Below, one piece after another: positions 50,129-59,908 of a DNA stretch of 64,000 nucleotides; the first letter of the stretch is position 1; each line of letters opens with the position of its first letter. The translations under genes were made by a program, and so were the position numbers. The notes below the pieces were generated by a model. The model did not search any database. It had not been told where the DNA came from and was given only the letters and a program-made list of their open reading frames with translations. Source of the stretch: Thiomonas intermedia (lineage in GTDB: Bacteria > Pseudomonadota > Gammaproteobacteria > Burkholderiales > Burkholderiaceae_C); assembly GCF_002028405.1 (NCBI RefSeq), contig NZ_CP020046.1:1302001-1366000 (forward strand). The letters are read 5' to 3'.

Positions 50129-50626
50129 TTACAGCGCCGTCAATGCCGCGTCGTAGTTGGGTTCGTGGGCGATTTCGTGCACAAGCTCCGTGTGCAGCAC
50201 GGTGTTGTCCTTGTCGAGCACCACTACCGCGCGGGCGCAAAGCCCGGCAAGCGGACCCGCGGCGATGCCCACGCCATAGGACTGGGCAAAGCTGCGGTCG
50301 CGCATTTCCGAAAGATTGACCACCTTGTCCAGGCCTTCTGCGCCGCAGAAGCGGGCCTGGGCGAACGGGAGGTCAGCGGAAATGCACAGCACCACGGTAT
50401 CGGCCTTTTCACTGGCCCGCGCATTGAAGGCTCGCACCGACTGCGCACAGGTGGGGGTGTCGATGGACGGGAAGATGTTGAGCACCTTGCGCTTGCCCGC
50501 GAAGTCTGCCAGGGTGCGATCGGTCAGGTCTTTGTCGGTCAGGCGGAAATCCGGGGCTTTGCTGCCTTTGGCAGGCAGTTCGCCGCTGGTGGGAACGGGG
50601 TTGCCATGCAGATGCGTGGTGGCCAT
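50129..50626 (-). CDS. tpx: Thiol peroxidase Tpx
   Basis: 165-residue atypical 2-Cys peroxiredoxin reducing peroxides with thioredoxin. The peroxidatic Cys is in [19 protein letters not shown] and the resolving Cys in [14 protein letters not shown], with the family start [26 protein letters not shown] 50626 has AAGGAG eight bases upstream; the frame extends further upstream without similarity. Length is normal. Confidence 0.97.
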   Translation of the reverse strand: MATTHLHGNPVPTSGELPAKGSKAPDFRLTDKDLTDRTLADFAGKRKVLNIFPSIDTPTCAQSVRAFNARASEKADTVVLCISADLPFAQARFCGAEGLDKVVNLSEMRDRSFAQSYGVGIAAGPLAGLCARAVVVLDKDNTVLHTELVHEIAHEPNYDAALTAL

Positions 50627-50724
50627 GCGAGTCTCCTTCGGGATGTAGTCAGCGGATGACGAAGGCTTGCATGGTAGAGGCGCGGCCACTTTTTTTCAGG
50701 CACCGTCCGCCCTGACGGGTCGGC

Positions 50725-51639
50725 TCAATCCTTGCGCGTGACTTCGGCGTGAACCTGCCCCGAGGGCACATGGCGCGCGGCGGATTGCACATGACCGGCC
50801 TGATCGTCGAAGAAGAAGTCGGGCTGGAATTCGCGCAGGAATGGTCCTTTGTCCAATCCACCGAGAAACATGGCTTCATCGACGGCGATGTTCCAGTGCA
50901 TCAGGGTACGGACGGCGCGCTCGTGCGCCGGGGCACTGCGCGCCGTAACCAAGGCCGTACGCAGGCGCATGGGTGTGGAGCCATCGGCGCTGGCCCGCTG
51001 CAGGCGGTGCAGGGCTTCGAGCAGGGGCTTGAAGGGTCCGGGCGGCAGTGGCAAAGCGGCCTTGCGGGCCTCGTGTTGCTGGAACGCGGGCAGCCCCTCG
51101 GCCTGGAACACCCGTTCGGCCTCGTCGGAAAACAGCACCGCATCACCGTCGAAGGCAATGCGCACTTCTTCAGGGTGCGCCTCGGACGCACGGGCCGAGT
51201 CGGGATAGACCTGCGCTGCAGGATAGCCTGCGTGCAAGGCGGCGCGTACATCGTCCGTATCGGCCGACAGGAACAGATTCGCCTGCAGCGCCTGAAGGTA
51301 TTGATAGGGCGCCCGCCCGCGGGTGAACACGCCGCGCTCGATGGCCGTGCCGTGGTGCTTGGCGGAATGGAACACCCGCAGCCCGGACACCGGATCGTTG
51401 CGCGACAGCAGCACCACTTCCACCCGGTCGCGCTGCGCGTCGCTGGTGTTGAACGCCAGCAGTTTGAGCACCAGCTGAAACGCCACGCCGGGAGATGCGG
51501 GACGCTCCAGCCGGTCGAGCTGCAGCTGCATGTAGGCAGCATCGTCGGCCTGCTCGAAGACGCGGTTCTCCTCCTCGAAATCGAACAGGGCCCGGGAGGA
51601 AATCGCCACGACCAGACGGTCGTTCAGATCGGCTGGCAT
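50725..51639 (-). CDS. Cytosolic 5'-nucleotidase family protein
   Basis: 304-residue protein of the IMP/AMP-type 5'-nucleotidase family (5_nucleotid). It starts MPADLNDRLVVAISSRALFDFEEENRVFE; further blocks are VEVVLLSRNDPVSGLRVFHSAKHHG, FTRGRAPYQYLQALQANLFLSA, RIAFDGDAVLFSDEAERVFQ and MHWNIAVDEAMFLGGLDKGPFL, all typical. It would dephosphorylate nucleoside monophosphates in the cytoplasm. It starts 4 bp after gspF stops, which may be coincidence of packing rather than functional linkage. Confidence 0.88.
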   Translation of the reverse strand: MPADLNDRLVVAISSRALFDFEEENRVFEQADDAAYMQLQLDRLERPASPGVAFQLVLKLLAFNTSDAQRDRVEVVLLSRNDPVSGLRVFHSAKHHGTAIERGVFTRGRAPYQYLQALQANLFLSADTDDVRAALHAGYPAAQVYPDSARASEAHPEEVRIAFDGDAVLFSDEAERVFQAEGLPAFQQHEARKAALPLPPGPFKPLLEALHRLQRASADGSTPMRLRTALVTARSAPAHERAVRTLMHWNIAVDEAMFLGGLDKGPFLREFQPDFFFDDQAGHVQSAARHVPSGQVHAEVTRKD

Positions 51640-51643
51640 GGGT

Positions 51644-52858
51644 TTATTTCACGAGATTGTTCATCTGGATGATGGGCATCATCACCGCCAGCACGATGAG
51701 CAGCACCATACCGCCCATCACCAGGATGAGCAGCGGCTCAAGAATGGTGGTCAGGGTCATGGCGCGCCGCTGCACTTCCTGGGCGTGCTGCACGGCGGCG
51801 CGGTCAAGCATCTGCGGCAGCGTGCCGGTTTGCTCGCCCAAACGGATGAAGGTGATGAGCACGGGCGGGAAACGCTTGTGCAGCGCCAGCGACTGCGCCA
51901 GCGAGGCGCCCTCGCGCACCAGGGCGATGGCCTCTTCGGCGTCGGCCTTGAGCAGGCTGTTGCTCAGCGTGTCGGCAGCGGCCTGCAACGCACGTAGGAT
52001 AGGCACGCCCGCAGCACCGAGAATGCCCAGGGTGCTGGCGAAGCGGGCCGTATTCAGGCCTCGCACCAGACGCCCGAACAGAGGGCTGCGCAGCATCAGG
52101 CCGTCGAACGCCAGGCGCGGGCCGGGCAGTTTCATGGCCTGCGCGAAAACGATCCCGCCGATGACCAGCACGATCAGGATCAGCCACCCCCAGGCCCGCA
52201 TGAAATCGGACACCGCGATCAGGCCGACGGTCAGCAAAGGCAGCTTCTGGTGCGCTCCCTGAAACACGCCGACGACCTGTGGCACGACATAGGTGAGCAG
52301 CAGCACCACCACCGTGACGGCCACCAGCACCACGATGGCCGGATAGGCAAAGGCCTGCACCATCTTGCCTCGCAAGGCCTGCCGGTCTTCGAGATAGTCG
52401 GCCAGGCGCTCCATCACCAAGCCCAGGTCGCCACTGTCTTCTCCGGCACTCACCAGCGCCCGGTAGATCGGCGTGAATTCGCGCGGATACTGCGCCAGCG
52501 CCGCGCCCAGACTGTGCCCCGCCGACACTTCGCTCTTCAGGTTGGACAGCAGGTTGCCGACCTCGGCGCGATCGGCATCTTCCGCCAACGCGGACAAGGC
52601 CTTCTCCACCGGCAGGCCCGAAACGAGCAAGCCGGCAAGCTGGCGGGTGAACAGGGTGCGCTCCTGATTGTTGAAGACCTTGCGGGCGAACCGGCGCACA
52701 CCGGCCTGGGCGGCCTCCTCAAAAATGCCATCGACCTGCAGCGGGATGAGGCCGCGGCTGCGCAACAGGGTGCGCGCGCCACGCGCACTGTCGGATTCGA
52801 GTACGCCGGATTGCTCGGCGCCAGTGGCGTCAAGGGCGGTGAAGCGGTAGGCGGGCAT
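51644..52858 (-). CDS. gspF: Type II secretion inner-membrane protein GspF
   Basis: 404-residue platform protein of the type II secretion system. It starts MPAYRFTALDATGAEQSGVLESDSARGARTLLRSRGLIPL, the GspF/PilC pattern, with two GspF domains (about 70-195 and 270-395) and three membrane helices, including the one near 170-195 and the C-terminal LILVMGGMVLLIVLAVMMPII. FTRQLAGLLVSGLPVEKAL and FIRLGEQTGTLPQML are conserved. It follows gspE on the same strand. Confidence 0.96.
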   Translation of the reverse strand: MPAYRFTALDATGAEQSGVLESDSARGARTLLRSRGLIPLQVDGIFEEAAQAGVRRFARKVFNNQERTLFTRQLAGLLVSGLPVEKALSALAEDADRAEVGNLLSNLKSEVSAGHSLGAALAQYPREFTPIYRALVSAGEDSGDLGLVMERLADYLEDRQALRGKMVQAFAYPAIVVLVAVTVVVLLLTYVVPQVVGVFQGAHQKLPLLTVGLIAVSDFMRAWGWLILIVLVIGGIVFAQAMKLPGPRLAFDGLMLRSPLFGRLVRGLNTARFASTLGILGAAGVPILRALQAAADTLSNSLLKADAEEAIALVREGASLAQSLALHKRFPPVLITFIRLGEQTGTLPQMLDRAAVQHAQEVQRRAMTLTTILEPLLILVMGGMVLLIVLAVMMPIIQMNNLVK

Positions 52859-52896
52859 GGTGGTGCGGAAACCCCATCGTCGGGAAACTCAGTCGC

Positions 52897-54321
52897 TCAG
52901 TCGCGCGTGACGCGCAGCAACTCGGTCAGGCTGGTGATGCCGCTGTCAATGTAGCGCTGCCCGTCCTGACGCATATTGCGCATCCCGCCCGCCTGTGCAA
53001 GCCGCCTCAATTCGGCCTCGGAGGCACGAGCGTGAACGGCCGCGCGCAAGCGGTCGTCAACCTCGAACAGCTCGAACACGCCGGTGCGGCCGGTGTAGCC
53101 GGTGTGGTTGCAGACCGGACACCCCACGGGCGCGAAGCCCTGCCCATCCGGTGCGGGCCCCTTGCAGGCGGGGCACAGCTGACGCACCAGACGCTGCGCC
53201 AGCGTGCCCAGCAGCGACGAGGCCAACAGAAAGGGTTCGACGCCCATGTCGGTCAGGCGCGTGACGGCGGAAACGGAGTCGTTGGTATGCAGGGTGGCGA
53301 GCACCAGGTGACCGGTGAGCGAGGCCTGGATGGCGATCTGCGCGGTTTCGAAGTCGCGGATCTCGCCGATCATGACCACGTCGGGATCTTGCCGCAGGAT
53401 GGCGCGCAGGGCGCGGGCAAAGCTGAGATCGATGCGGGCGTTGACTTGCGTCTGGCCGATGCCGGGCAGGTCGTACTCGATCGGATCTTCCACCGTCATG
53501 ATGCTGGTGGTGCTGGCATCGAGCCGGCTCAGCGCGGAGTAGAGCGTGGTGGTCTTGCCGCTGCCGGTCGGTCCGGTGACCAGAAGGATGCCGTGCGGCG
53601 CACGAATGAGCGCATCGAAATGATCGAGCATGTCGGGCGCCATGCCCACGGCGCGCAGATTCAGCCGCGCGGCCGATTTGTCGAGCAGGCGCAGCACGGC
53701 GCGTTCGCCATGCGCGCAAGGCAGGGTGGACACGCGCACATCGAGGGTGCGGCCACCGATGCGCAGGGCGATGCGGCCGTCCTGGGGCAGGCGCTTCTCG
53801 GCGATGTCAAGCTGGGAAAGAATCTTGATGCGCGAAATCAGCGCGCCATGCAAGGCCTTGTTGGGCCGGACCACTTCGCGCAGCGTGCCATCCACCCGAA
53901 ACCGCACAACCGACGAGGTTTCGTAAGGCTCGATGTGGATATCGGATGCCCCCTCGCGCGCCGCCTGGGTGAACAGGACGTTGAGCATGCGGATGATGGG
54001 GGCGTCGTCCGCGGCTTCGAGCAGATCCTCCACGGCCGGGATGTCCTGCATGAGCCGGCCGAGATCGACGTCGCCCTCGACCTCGCTGATGACCGCGGCC
54101 GCGCTGCCATCGCGGGCGGCGTAGGCGGCGCCAATGCGGGCCTGCAGGTCTTCGGCGCTGGTGCGGTGCACCGCGCGCAGCACATGCTGGCGCTGGACCT
54201 CGGCCAGCGCGGCGGGCCGGGTGTCCTCGCACATCCACAGCTCGACGCCCTGGCCATCGTCTTCGGCCAGCACCGCCTGGTCGCGGCAGAAGGTATAGGG
54301 CAGGGGATGACGCGCGGACAT
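52897..54321 (-). CDS. gspE: Type II secretion ATPase GspE
   Basis: 474-residue hexameric ATPase energising pseudopilus assembly. Asp box [23 protein letters not shown], Walker [14 protein letters not shown] (about 250-262), Walker B-type [29 protein letters not shown] with the His box, and a zinc tetracysteine module ([23 protein letters not shown]) are all present. The N-terminal domain is short. Start ATG 54321 lies 5 bp after the gspD stop. Confidence 0.97.
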   Translation of the reverse strand: MSARHPLPYTFCRDQAVLAEDDGQGVELWMCEDTRPAALAEVQRQHVLRAVHRTSAEDLQARIGAAYAARDGSAAAVISEVEGDVDLGRLMQDIPAVEDLLEAADDAPIIRMLNVLFTQAAREGASDIHIEPYETSSVVRFRVDGTLREVVRPNKALHGALISRIKILSQLDIAEKRLPQDGRIALRIGGRTLDVRVSTLPCAHGERAVLRLLDKSAARLNLRAVGMAPDMLDHFDALIRAPHGILLVTGPTGSGKTTTLYSALSRLDASTTSIMTVEDPIEYDLPGIGQTQVNARIDLSFARALRAILRQDPDVVMIGEIRDFETAQIAIQASLTGHLVLATLHTNDSVSAVTRLTDMGVEPFLLASSLLGTLAQRLVRQLCPACKGPAPDGQGFAPVGCPVCNHTGYTGRTGVFELFEVDDRLRAAVHARASEAELRRLAQAGGMRNMRQDGQRYIDSGITSLTELLRVTRD

Positions 54322-54326
54322 GGGAC

Positions 54327-56960
54327 TCAGTGCTGCGGCGTAAGGGTGACGCGCAGATGTGTACCCCGCACCTCGGTGACGTAGCGCGTGGTCTGGCTCA
54401 GGTTCAGGATCACCCGGGTCTTGCCCTGACCGTCCATCACACTGGCGGACTGCAAGGGCCCGAGATCAAACGACTGGGTCTTGCTGCTGAGCTGGGACTG
54501 CGCCCCCTGGAAATCGAGGATCAGCCGGATGGGGTCGCTCAGGGTGAACGCCGTCGGCGGCGCGGCCAGAGGCTGGGAGAAGCCGATCTCGACCTCGGTT
54601 GCACCGGCTTGAGCCTGGGCCTGCAGGCTTTGCAGGGCATTGGCAGCGGTCGGGCCGCCGCGGCTCATGGCCTTGGTCGAAGCCGACGACTGTGTCGAAG
54701 CGCTGCCTGGTGCCGACGCGCCTGCGGGCGCCCCGCCGCCATCGTCTCGGAGCGAGGGCATCACCGGGCCTGGCATGTCGGGCATGCCCAGTTGCGCGGG
54801 CAATTGCGCATTGCCCTGCAGACCACGCATGGTGTCATAGCGCTGCTGGCTCAGGATGTTGCCCTGGTTCTCGGTGCGCACCACGATGGGCCGCAGGAAC
54901 ACCATCAGATCGGTCTTGGTCGCGGTACGCGAATTCGAGCGGAACAGCGCGCCAATGCCGGGGATGTCACCCAGGCCCGGAATCTTGCTGTTGTTCTCGC
55001 TCACGTTGTCCTGCATCAGCCCGCCGAGCACGATGGTCTGGCCGTCGTTGACCAGTACGGCGGTCTGGATGGAGCGCTTGTTGGTGATGATGCCCGCACT
55101 GTTGGACTGGCTGGAAATGCTCGACACTTCCTGATAGACATCCATCTTGATCGCGCCGCCCGCGGTGATTTGCGGCCGCACCTTCAAGGTCAGGCCCACG
55201 TCCTTGCGCTCGATGGTCTGGAACGGCGTGACCGTGGCGGTGGAACCGGTCTGCGCGTACTGCCCGGTGATGAAGGGCACGTTCTGGCCGACGACGATCT
55301 TGGCCTCTTCGTTGTCCAGGGTCATCAGATTGGGGGCGGAGAGAATGTTGGCGCCGTCGTGCGTCTGCAGAAAGTTGGCCAGCAGGCCGAGCGTGACCAC
55401 CCCGGCGAAGTTGTGCAGCACACCAATGTTCAGACCGGTGGGGACGGTCAGCGTGCCGCTGGTGATGGCGGACGCGGCGGTGCTTCCGCCGCTGGACAGG
55501 CCGGCCTGCAGATTGATGATGTTGCTGCCGCCCGTGCCGAAGTTGGTGCCGCCGACGATGGCGTTGTTGTTGCCGCTGCTGGCGGCGATCGACTGCCACT
55601 GAATGCCCAGTTGTGCCGCCTTGTTGGCATCGACCTCGGCAATCAGCGCCTCCACATAGACCTGCGCCCGGCGCACGTCGAGCCGCTCGATCACCCGCCG
55701 CAACTGCATATAGACCGGCTGCGGGGCGTTGATGATCAAGGCGTTGAGGGCGTTGTCGGCATACACCGTGCCGCCCTGCGGCAGATTCACCGTGGCGTCA
55801 CTGGCCGTGGACGTGAAATCCGGCGTCTGGCCCAGCCCCGGGCTGGTGGTGCTGGACGAGCCGGAGGTGGACGAGGCGGAGGGATTGTTGCCGTTGCTCA
55901 GACTCTGCGAATCGCCGAGGCTCTTGCTCTGCGACCGCCCTTCCGCTGCACTGCCCGAACCTTGCGCCGCCAGCACGCCGCGCAGGGTGCGCGCCAGGTC
56001 GGCGGCGTTGGCATTGCGCAGGTACACCACGTGGATGTTGTCCTGATCGTTCTGCGGACGATCGAGACGGCGGATCATCTGTTCGATCTGCGCGAGTTGC
56101 GCGCCGTTGGTGGCCCGCACGATCAAGGAATTGCTCGCGTTCTCCGGCAGGATGACCGCGCGCATCGCCCCACTGCTGCTGGCGACTGCGGCCTGGGCCC
56201 CGGCCGCACCCGGTGTGGCGGCGTTGACGGTCTGCATGTCGATGAGCTTTTGCAGCGTGGGCGCCAGATCGCTGGCCACGGCATAGGTCAGCGGCACCAC
56301 GGTGACCTCGGTGCCGGTAGGCACGTCGAGCGCGGCGATGATGCGCGCAATGCGCTTGAGGTTGTCGGCGTAGTCGGTCACCACCAGCGCGTTGCCCGAA
56401 GGGCTGACGTTGATGGTGTTGTTGGGCGAAATCAGCGGCCGCAGCACCGGCAGCAGACTGTTGGCCGAGGCATTGCGCAGCTGGAAAATCTGCGTCACCA
56501 CCTGATCGCCGCGCCCCGGAATGTGGGACGGCGCCAGTCCGACGCCCACGGGGCCGCTTTGCAGCTTGGCGTCCGCCTCGGGCACGACCTGGAACACGCC
56601 GTCATGTTCCACCACGGCGAAGCCCGCCAGGCGCAGCTGCGTGAGCAGCGCCTGGAAGACCTTCTGCGGCGGCACCGGCTTTTCGAATTGCAGGGTGACC
56701 TGACCCTTCACCCGCGGGTCGACGATGAAATTGCGCCCCGTCGCCGCAGCCACGGCCTGCACCGCGCTGGCGATGTCGGCGTTCACCAGATTGATGGTGA
56801 GATCGCCGTTGGCGCTGCGCGTGGCATCGCCTGCCGTGCCCGAGGGCGGCGGTGCCTGGGCCATCACCGGCTGCAGCATCAAAAGCGGAACGAGCAGCAG
56901 CACCAGCAGACGGCGGCTCCAGCGGCTGTCTTGGGTTCTGTGTTTCACGTGTGGATGCAT
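54327..56960 (-). CDS. gspD: Type II secretion secretin GspD with C-terminal AMIN-like domain
   Basis: 877-residue outer-membrane secretin. A signal peptide (to about VMAQAPP) precedes N0 ([31 protein letters not shown]), N1-N3 domains with a Ser/Asn-rich insert in N3 (about 335-385), and the secretin core with [32 protein letters not shown] and [32 protein letters not shown]. After the core and an Ala/Ser-rich linker, residues ~786-877 ([48 protein letters not shown]) look like an AMIN peptidoglycan-binding domain, unusual at this position. Confidence 0.95.
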   Translation of the reverse strand: MHPHVKHRTQDSRWSRRLLVLLLVPLLMLQPVMAQAPPPSGTAGDATRSANGDLTINLVNADIASAVQAVAAATGRNFIVDPRVKGQVTLQFEKPVPPQKVFQALLTQLRLAGFAVVEHDGVFQVVPEADAKLQSGPVGVGLAPSHIPGRGDQVVTQIFQLRNASANSLLPVLRPLISPNNTINVSPSGNALVVTDYADNLKRIARIIAALDVPTGTEVTVVPLTYAVASDLAPTLQKLIDMQTVNAATPGAAGAQAAVASSSGAMRAVILPENASNSLIVRATNGAQLAQIEQMIRRLDRPQNDQDNIHVVYLRNANAADLARTLRGVLAAQGSGSAAEGRSQSKSLGDSQSLSNGNNPSASSTSGSSSTTSPGLGQTPDFTSTASDATVNLPQGGTVYADNALNALIINAPQPVYMQLRRVIERLDVRRAQVYVEALIAEVDANKAAQLGIQWQSIAASSGNNNAIVGGTNFGTGGSNIINLQAGLSSGGSTAASAITSGTLTVPTGLNIGVLHNFAGVVTLGLLANFLQTHDGANILSAPNLMTLDNEEAKIVVGQNVPFITGQYAQTGSTATVTPFQTIERKDVGLTLKVRPQITAGGAIKMDVYQEVSSISSQSNSAGIITNKRSIQTAVLVNDGQTIVLGGLMQDNVSENNSKIPGLGDIPGIGALFRSNSRTATKTDLMVFLRPIVVRTENQGNILSQQRYDTMRGLQGNAQLPAQLGMPDMPGPVMPSLRDDGGGAPAGASAPGSASTQSSASTKAMSRGGPTAANALQSLQAQAQAGATEVEIGFSQPLAAPPTAFTLSDPIRLILDFQGAQSQLSSKTQSFDLGPLQSASVMDGQGKTRVILNLSQTTRYVTEVRGTHLRVTLTPQH

Positions 56961-57014
56961 CGCAGCGTTCCTTGATTCTTGTGATCTTCTACGGCTGTCG
57001 GGACGCAGACGCCC

Positions 57015-57929
57015 TCAGAGCGCAATCTGGACATGGTCGCCGTCGCGCCGTCCGAGCAGCGAGAGCAGATTGGCCATCGCCGCCTCGTTGCCCGGCGTCG
57101 CCCGGCCGGTACCGAGAAACTGCAGCGCCTGGCCGTTCCAGACCCCCTTGCCCTCCAACAGCAAAGGCCCTTTGTCGCTGCGCAACGCCACTTGCGCGTC
57201 GGCCCCCTGGCCGACGATGTTGAGGGTGTAGCTGCCGATGGGCGCCACCACGCTCAATCGGGAGGCCACATCCGGCAGATCGATCTGCACCTGTCCGCCG
57301 AGCCGCATCCGCCCTGCCACCGATTCTAGGTGCAGGCCCCGCAAGGTAAATTGCGCCTGTCCCTGCAGCGCAACGGTGTTCCAGGGCGTGCCCAGGCCCT
57401 CGAGCACCGAAAGCGGCAGCGCGCCCTGCCACGCCTCGTCCGGCCCACCGCCTGCGGGGCGCAAGGCCAAGGTGCTCTGCGAGAGGCCGAATCGGGCGTC
57501 CACCTGCAGCGCTTGCGGCGAAACCGTGGGCCAGTCGATCTGTGCCTGCAAGGCGCCGCGCCAGAGCGAGCCCAGACGCACGGTCCAGTGCAGCATGCCG
57601 GGCAGCACGGTCGCGCCGCGGCTGCCCGCGCCTCCCTCGAGCACCAGCAGCGCCGAACCGTTGTGCCAGGTGCCCTGCGCCTGCGCCAGCAGCACGCGCT
57701 GGCCGCTGGCCCGCCAGACCGCCGCACTCAGCCAGCTCGCCGGAGCCTGCCACAGCAGCCCCCACAGCACGCCCAGAAAAGCGGCCAGCCATAGCCAGCG
57801 TCGATTGAACGGACGCCGCCGCTTGACCGGCTTGCGCGACGACGACCGGCCACGAGCCGATGCGCCGGAGCGACGTTTGCCGGCGGACGACCCTTCGCGA
57901 GCCGAGGAGGAGGTGATTGCGCCTGCCAT
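57015..57929 (-). CDS. gspN: Type II secretion protein GspN
   Basis: 304 residues. An Arg/Ser-rich cytoplasmic N-terminus (about 1-44) leads to one membrane helix (WLWLAAFLGVLWGLLWQAPASWL), then a periplasmic beta-rich domain with LAQAQGTWHNGSALLVLEGG and RMRLGGQVQIDLPDVASRLSVVAPIGSYTLNIVG, characteristic of GspN. The role of GspN is auxiliary and often dispensable. An overlapping open frame on the same strand (56989-57933) has no similarity. The start directly abuts the gspM stop. Confidence 0.9.
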   Translation of the reverse strand: MAGAITSSSAREGSSAGKRRSGASARGRSSSRKPVKRRRPFNRRWLWLAAFLGVLWGLLWQAPASWLSAAVWRASGQRVLLAQAQGTWHNGSALLVLEGGAGSRGATVLPGMLHWTVRLGSLWRGALQAQIDWPTVSPQALQVDARFGLSQSTLALRPAGGGPDEAWQGALPLSVLEGLGTPWNTVALQGQAQFTLRGLHLESVAGRMRLGGQVQIDLPDVASRLSVVAPIGSYTLNIVGQGADAQVALRSDKGPLLLEGKGVWNGQALQFLGTGRATPGNEAAMANLLSLLGRRDGDHVQIAL

Positions 57930-58487
57930 TCATCCGCCACCCGATCCTTGCCGCGACAGATGCACCGTCCCGCCCAGCGTGCCGCCCGCGCCGCGCTTGA
58001 GGTCGGCGGCGTCGATCTGCGCCGACCAGTCGCGCCGCGCCGTCTGCGCCAGCGCCGCCAGCGTGGCCGGACGCAGCGACGTGAGCTGCAGCGTCACCTC
58101 ACCCGGCAGCACCTGGGCCTGAACCGTGGCGCCCGGATCGACGCGCTTGAACCACGCCGCAATGGCTGCCTGCAGATCGCCGTTGAACGCGGGCACCGAC
58201 GGCGCATTGCGCAGGGCGGCGATGCTCTGCCCTTCTTGCTGCAGCGTCTGCAATTGCTGTTGCAGGCTGACGATGCGTTGCGGTGCCGTCTGCAGCGTGC
58301 GCCAGGCGGGACGGACGGCCAGCAACCACAGCAGCGCTGCCACGACCACCACCGTGGCCGATCCGATCAGCACCCGCTCACGCCCCGACATCTGCGCCCA
58401 GCGCTGACGGCCGTAGGTGACGGCCTGCGGCAGACCGCGGTACCAGAGCGCCGACAGCGAAGCCACGCGACTGTCCGGCGCACTCAC
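57930..58487 (-). CDS. gspM: Type II secretion protein GspM
   Basis: 185 residues. A cytoplasmic N-terminus with MSGRERVLIGSATVVVVAALLWLLAVRPAW, the typical GspM RE..L..G...... W membrane helix, leads to a coiled coil (TLQTAPQRIVSLQQQLQTLQ) and a ferredoxin-like periplasmic domain ending LGGTVHLSRQGSGGG. GspM binds GspL in the inner-membrane platform. A 121-bp repeat separates it from gspL upstream. Confidence 0.9.
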   Translation of the reverse strand: MSAPDSRVASLSALWYRGLPQAVTYGRQRWAQMSGRERVLIGSATVVVVAALLWLLAVRPAWRTLQTAPQRIVSLQQQLQTLQQEGQSIAALRNAPSVPAFNGDLQAAIAAWFKRVDPGATVQAQVLPGEVTLQLTSLRPATLAALAQTARRDWSAQIDAADLKRGAGGTLGGTVHLSRQGSGGG

Positions 58488-58608
58488 TGGACGACCCTCC
58501 GCGCTGCGCGCTGCGGGATGAGCGCTTGGGAGCGGCCCGGCGCGCCCCGCTGAACGACCCTCCGCGCTGCGCGCTGCGGGATGAGCGCTTGGGAACGGCC
58601 CGGCGCGC
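58488..58608. repeat. Duplicated 55-bp unit between gspL and gspM
   Basis: Two copies (58491-58545 and 58554-58608) are identical except at one base (58532 G versus 58595 A), with a 63-bp period. Each contains CTCCGCGCTGCGCGCTGCGG and GAGCGCTTGGGA. Together they fill the whole gap between the gspL stop and the gspM start. The near-identity implies a recent duplication. Confidence 0.9.
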
Positions 58609-59802
58609 TCATGGCGCCGCCCCCGTCACGCTCAACACATCGCCCTGCGCCACGCAGGACAGCCCGGCGGGCGCGCAGCGGGCCGCCGCCTGGGCGGCCG
58701 CGTCGCCCGGCAGGCTGAGCTGCAACTGGCCCGGGCTGAATGTCAAGGCCGTGGGAACGACCCCCGGCGGCACGACGGCGGTGGCGCGGCCCATGAGCAC
58801 GTCGAGGTCGCCGTCTCCCGGGCGGCCGGTGCGCAGGCGCGCGTCGTTGAGCGCACGCTGCACTTGCAGCTTCGCATCGAGGATGGCGGGCACGCCGGGC
58901 AGCGCTTCGGCAGCCGTGACATCGAGTTTTTGCCGCAAGGCTTGCTCCTGCCGCGAGAGTTTGAATGCCGCCGCGTTCATGCCCACCAATTGCAACGCGG
59001 CCAGCAGTCCCGCCAGGGCGCCGGCGCGCCGCCAGGCCGGCGTGGCGAGTTGCTCCCTCACCCCCGCCCAGCCGCGCGACAGCGCATGCTTGGGCGCGAG
59101 GTCGAACTGCCGCAGGTTCCACGGCGACTGTGCGGCACGCGCCATCCAGCCTGCGTCGTTGAGGGTGGCCGGGGTGAGTTCGGGCGGCAGGTCGAGCCAG
59201 CCCAGTTGCGGCTGGGCCTGGTCCTGAACCCAGAGATGCTCGGGCGTGACGGGCAGAGGCAAGGCCTGGGGCGCGGCGGCATCGGCCGCCAGAATGAGGG
59301 GCAGCCAGGCGGCTTCGCCCTGCAGATCGCGCCACAGCAGTCGCGGCCCCTGCTCGGAGGTCTGCAGCAGAGCGTCACCCGGGGCCAGCAGAGCCGCTTC
59401 GGGGACGATCTGCTCGGGCTCCTGCCCGGCCTGCGTCAGATCGGCAATCACCTGCTGCATGGCGGTCTTCTGCACCGCGCATGCGAGCGACACGGCACCG
59501 TCCTCGCTGAGCGGGCCGACGGCCAAATGGAGCTGTCCGGCGTCCTGCAGCAACCGGTCTTCGAGGGCGCCGCTCAGGGCGGCCTGCAAGCGGGTTGGGG
59601 GCATGGCCGGAAGGGTGACCGCCATGACCGAGGCGTCAAGCACGTCGACCACGGCGATCACCCGCGCCCCGCGCGGCAGCAAGGCAACCTGTTCGCGGCC
59701 GACGGATTGCAGCTTGCCGTTGGCGCTCAGCAGCACGTACTCCAGCTCCGGCAACGGGTGCGCGGAAGCCAGAGGCGGCAGTCGAAGGACCAGGGTTTGC
59801 AT
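58609..59802 (-). CDS. gspL: Type II secretion protein GspL
   Basis: 397 residues. The N-terminal actin-like cytoplasmic domain (about 1-250) starts MQTLVLRLPPLASAHPLPELEYVLL and includes LPRGARVIAVVDVLDASVMAVTLPAMPPTRLQAALSGALEDRLL, the standard GspL pattern. A single membrane helix (about 272-292) and a periplasmic domain follow. GspL links the GspE ATPase to the membrane platform. ATG 59802 is the natural start; an open extension upstream has no similarity. Confidence 0.92.
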   Translation of the reverse strand: MQTLVLRLPPLASAHPLPELEYVLLSANGKLQSVGREQVALLPRGARVIAVVDVLDASVMAVTLPAMPPTRLQAALSGALEDRLLQDAGQLHLAVGPLSEDGAVSLACAVQKTAMQQVIADLTQAGQEPEQIVPEAALLAPGDALLQTSEQGPRLLWRDLQGEAAWLPLILAADAAAPQALPLPVTPEHLWVQDQAQPQLGWLDLPPELTPATLNDAGWMARAAQSPWNLRQFDLAPKHALSRGWAGVREQLATPAWRRAGALAGLLAALQLVGMNAAAFKLSRQEQALRQKLDVTAAEALPGVPAILDAKLQVQRALNDARLRTGRPGDGDLDVLMGRATAVVPPGVVPTALTFSPGQLQLSLPGDAAAQAAARCAPAGLSCVAQGDVLSVTGAAP

Positions 59803-59908
59803 GGTGGCGGCGATTGTAGAGAGGCTTTGTTGCAGTGAAGGTACTGGAAAAACACCAAGTTGCAACACATTCTTGAAACGGGTTCGTCCTGGGAGGCCAT
59901 CGGGCTCG

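Noticed and set aside
54330-56975. 881-codon plus-strand open frame opposite gspD
   Set aside because: Shadow of the high-GC secretin gene; no recognisable protein features.
56989-57933. Alternative 314-codon minus-strand frame over gspN
   Set aside because: Arg/Gly/Ala-rich without domains; the frame 57015-57929 has the GspN membrane helix and domain.
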